From Prevotella sp. CAG:891 (lineage in GTDB: Bacteria; Bacteroidota; Bacteroidia; Bacteroidales; Bacteroidaceae), in assembly GCA_000437675.1 (NCBI GenBank), contig FR901783.1:1-5452 (forward strand): DNA of 5,452 bases. The letters are read 5' to 3'. Positions within the stretch are counted from its first letter, which is position 1, and every line of letters starts with the position of its first letter. Below the pieces are notes generated by a model. The model searched no databases and had not been told where the DNA came from. It was given only the letters and a program-made list of their open reading frames with translations. A program made the position numbers and the translations under genes. Shown in pieces: positions 5,103-5,452 of this stretch.

Positions 5103-5452
5103 ATGTTTACCTTCAAACAATTTCATATCGACGACACCCATTGCGCCATGAAAGTAGGCACCGACGGCGTACTCCTCGGAGCCTGGGCAGCCCTACACGA
5201 AAGCACGAACCTTCTCGACATCGGCACCGGCAGCGGACTCATAGCCCTTATGTTGGCCCAGCGCAATGCCCAAGCTCACGTCACCGGCATCGAACTCGAC
5301 GAAGCCGCTGCCGCCGATGCCTGGCAGAACGTAGCCGCCTCGCCCTTTGCCTCGCGGGTAAACATCGTATGCGGCAACGTACTCACCTATCCCGATGAAT
5401 CGGGTGGGGCAGTGTTCGACCACATTGTGTCGAATCCCCCCTATCACGAAGA
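5103..5452 (+). CDS. trmN6: tRNA1(Val) (adenine37-N6)-methyltransferase, 5' part
   Basis: The gene runs off the window end; 116 codons are visible. The product is a SAM-dependent methyltransferase that makes m6A at position 37 of tRNA-Val (TrmN6/YfiC). The N-terminus FKQFHID followed by MKVGTDGVLLGAWA (16-29) is the family hallmark. Motif I is LLDIGTGSGLIALML (37-51), the acidic end of strand 2 is GIELDE (62-67), and the catalytic N6-methyltransferase motif is NPPY (111-114). Full family length is about 230-250 residues, so roughly half is missing here. The ATG at 5103 is the only start that keeps the conserved N-terminus. Its G+C-rich codon use matches tcdA, with which it is probably co-transcribed. 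Confidence 0.9.
   Translation, partial: MFTFKQFHIDDTHCAMKVGTDGVLLGAWAALHESTNLLDIGTGSGLIALMLAQRNAQAHVTGIELDEAAAADAWQNVAASPFASRVNIVCGNVLTYPDESGGAVFDHIVSNPPYHE

Noticed and set aside
4767..5141. 124-codon open frame on the - strand over tcdA and the spacer
   Set aside because: Antisense artefact of the G+C-rich tcdA codons; no family motifs.

Overview
The window looks like chromosomal DNA from a member of the Bacteroidota, probably Bacteroidales. Two of its three candidate promoters match the Bacteroidetes primary-sigma consensus (TTTG, 19-21 nt, TAnnTTTG) essentially perfectly, the third has the TAnnTTTG part only, and Shine-Dalgarno sequences are weak or absent. The protein families (SatD with DUF3307, AAA15 ATPase with RloB, TcdA, TrmN6) fit that group. 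I cannot name a genus.

Left (1-1576, + strand): a tight two-gene unit. A candidate operator made of two tandem dyads (89-140) overlaps a well-formed promoter (134-165). This drives a SatD-family protein (193-831) that I read as a degenerate class III nucleotidyl-cyclase-like domain followed by a C-terminal helix-turn-helix. One base later begins a multi-pass DUF3307 membrane protein (833-1576). The likely logic is a cytosolic sensor/regulator, probably autoregulated, with a membrane partner; the biochemical function is unknown.

Middle (1571-4078): a perfect 13-bp inverted repeat (1571-1656) separates convergent genes and contains the stop codon of the DUF3307 gene. Then, on the - strand, comes an ATPase-effector pair of the RloA/RloB type, a likely phage-defence unit: an intact 415-residue AAA15 ATPase with its own promoter (4048-4078), overlapping by 17 bp the start of an RloB/Toprim-like effector (2798 to 1707). 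The effector is interrupted by a single in-frame TGA at 2514-2516. The reading frame is open on both sides, so this is a point nonsense change (or an assembly error, or much less likely recoding) rather than a frameshift. The effector also carries a four-cysteine insert and about 100 extra C-terminal residues.

Right (4261-5452, + strand): two housekeeping tRNA-modification genes, tcdA (cyclic t6A37 formation) and the 5' part of trmN6 (m6A37 of tRNA-Val), likely co-transcribed. They are visibly richer in G+C, with many C-ending codons, than the A+T-rich RloA/RloB pair, which suggests the pair was acquired. trmN6 runs off the window end.
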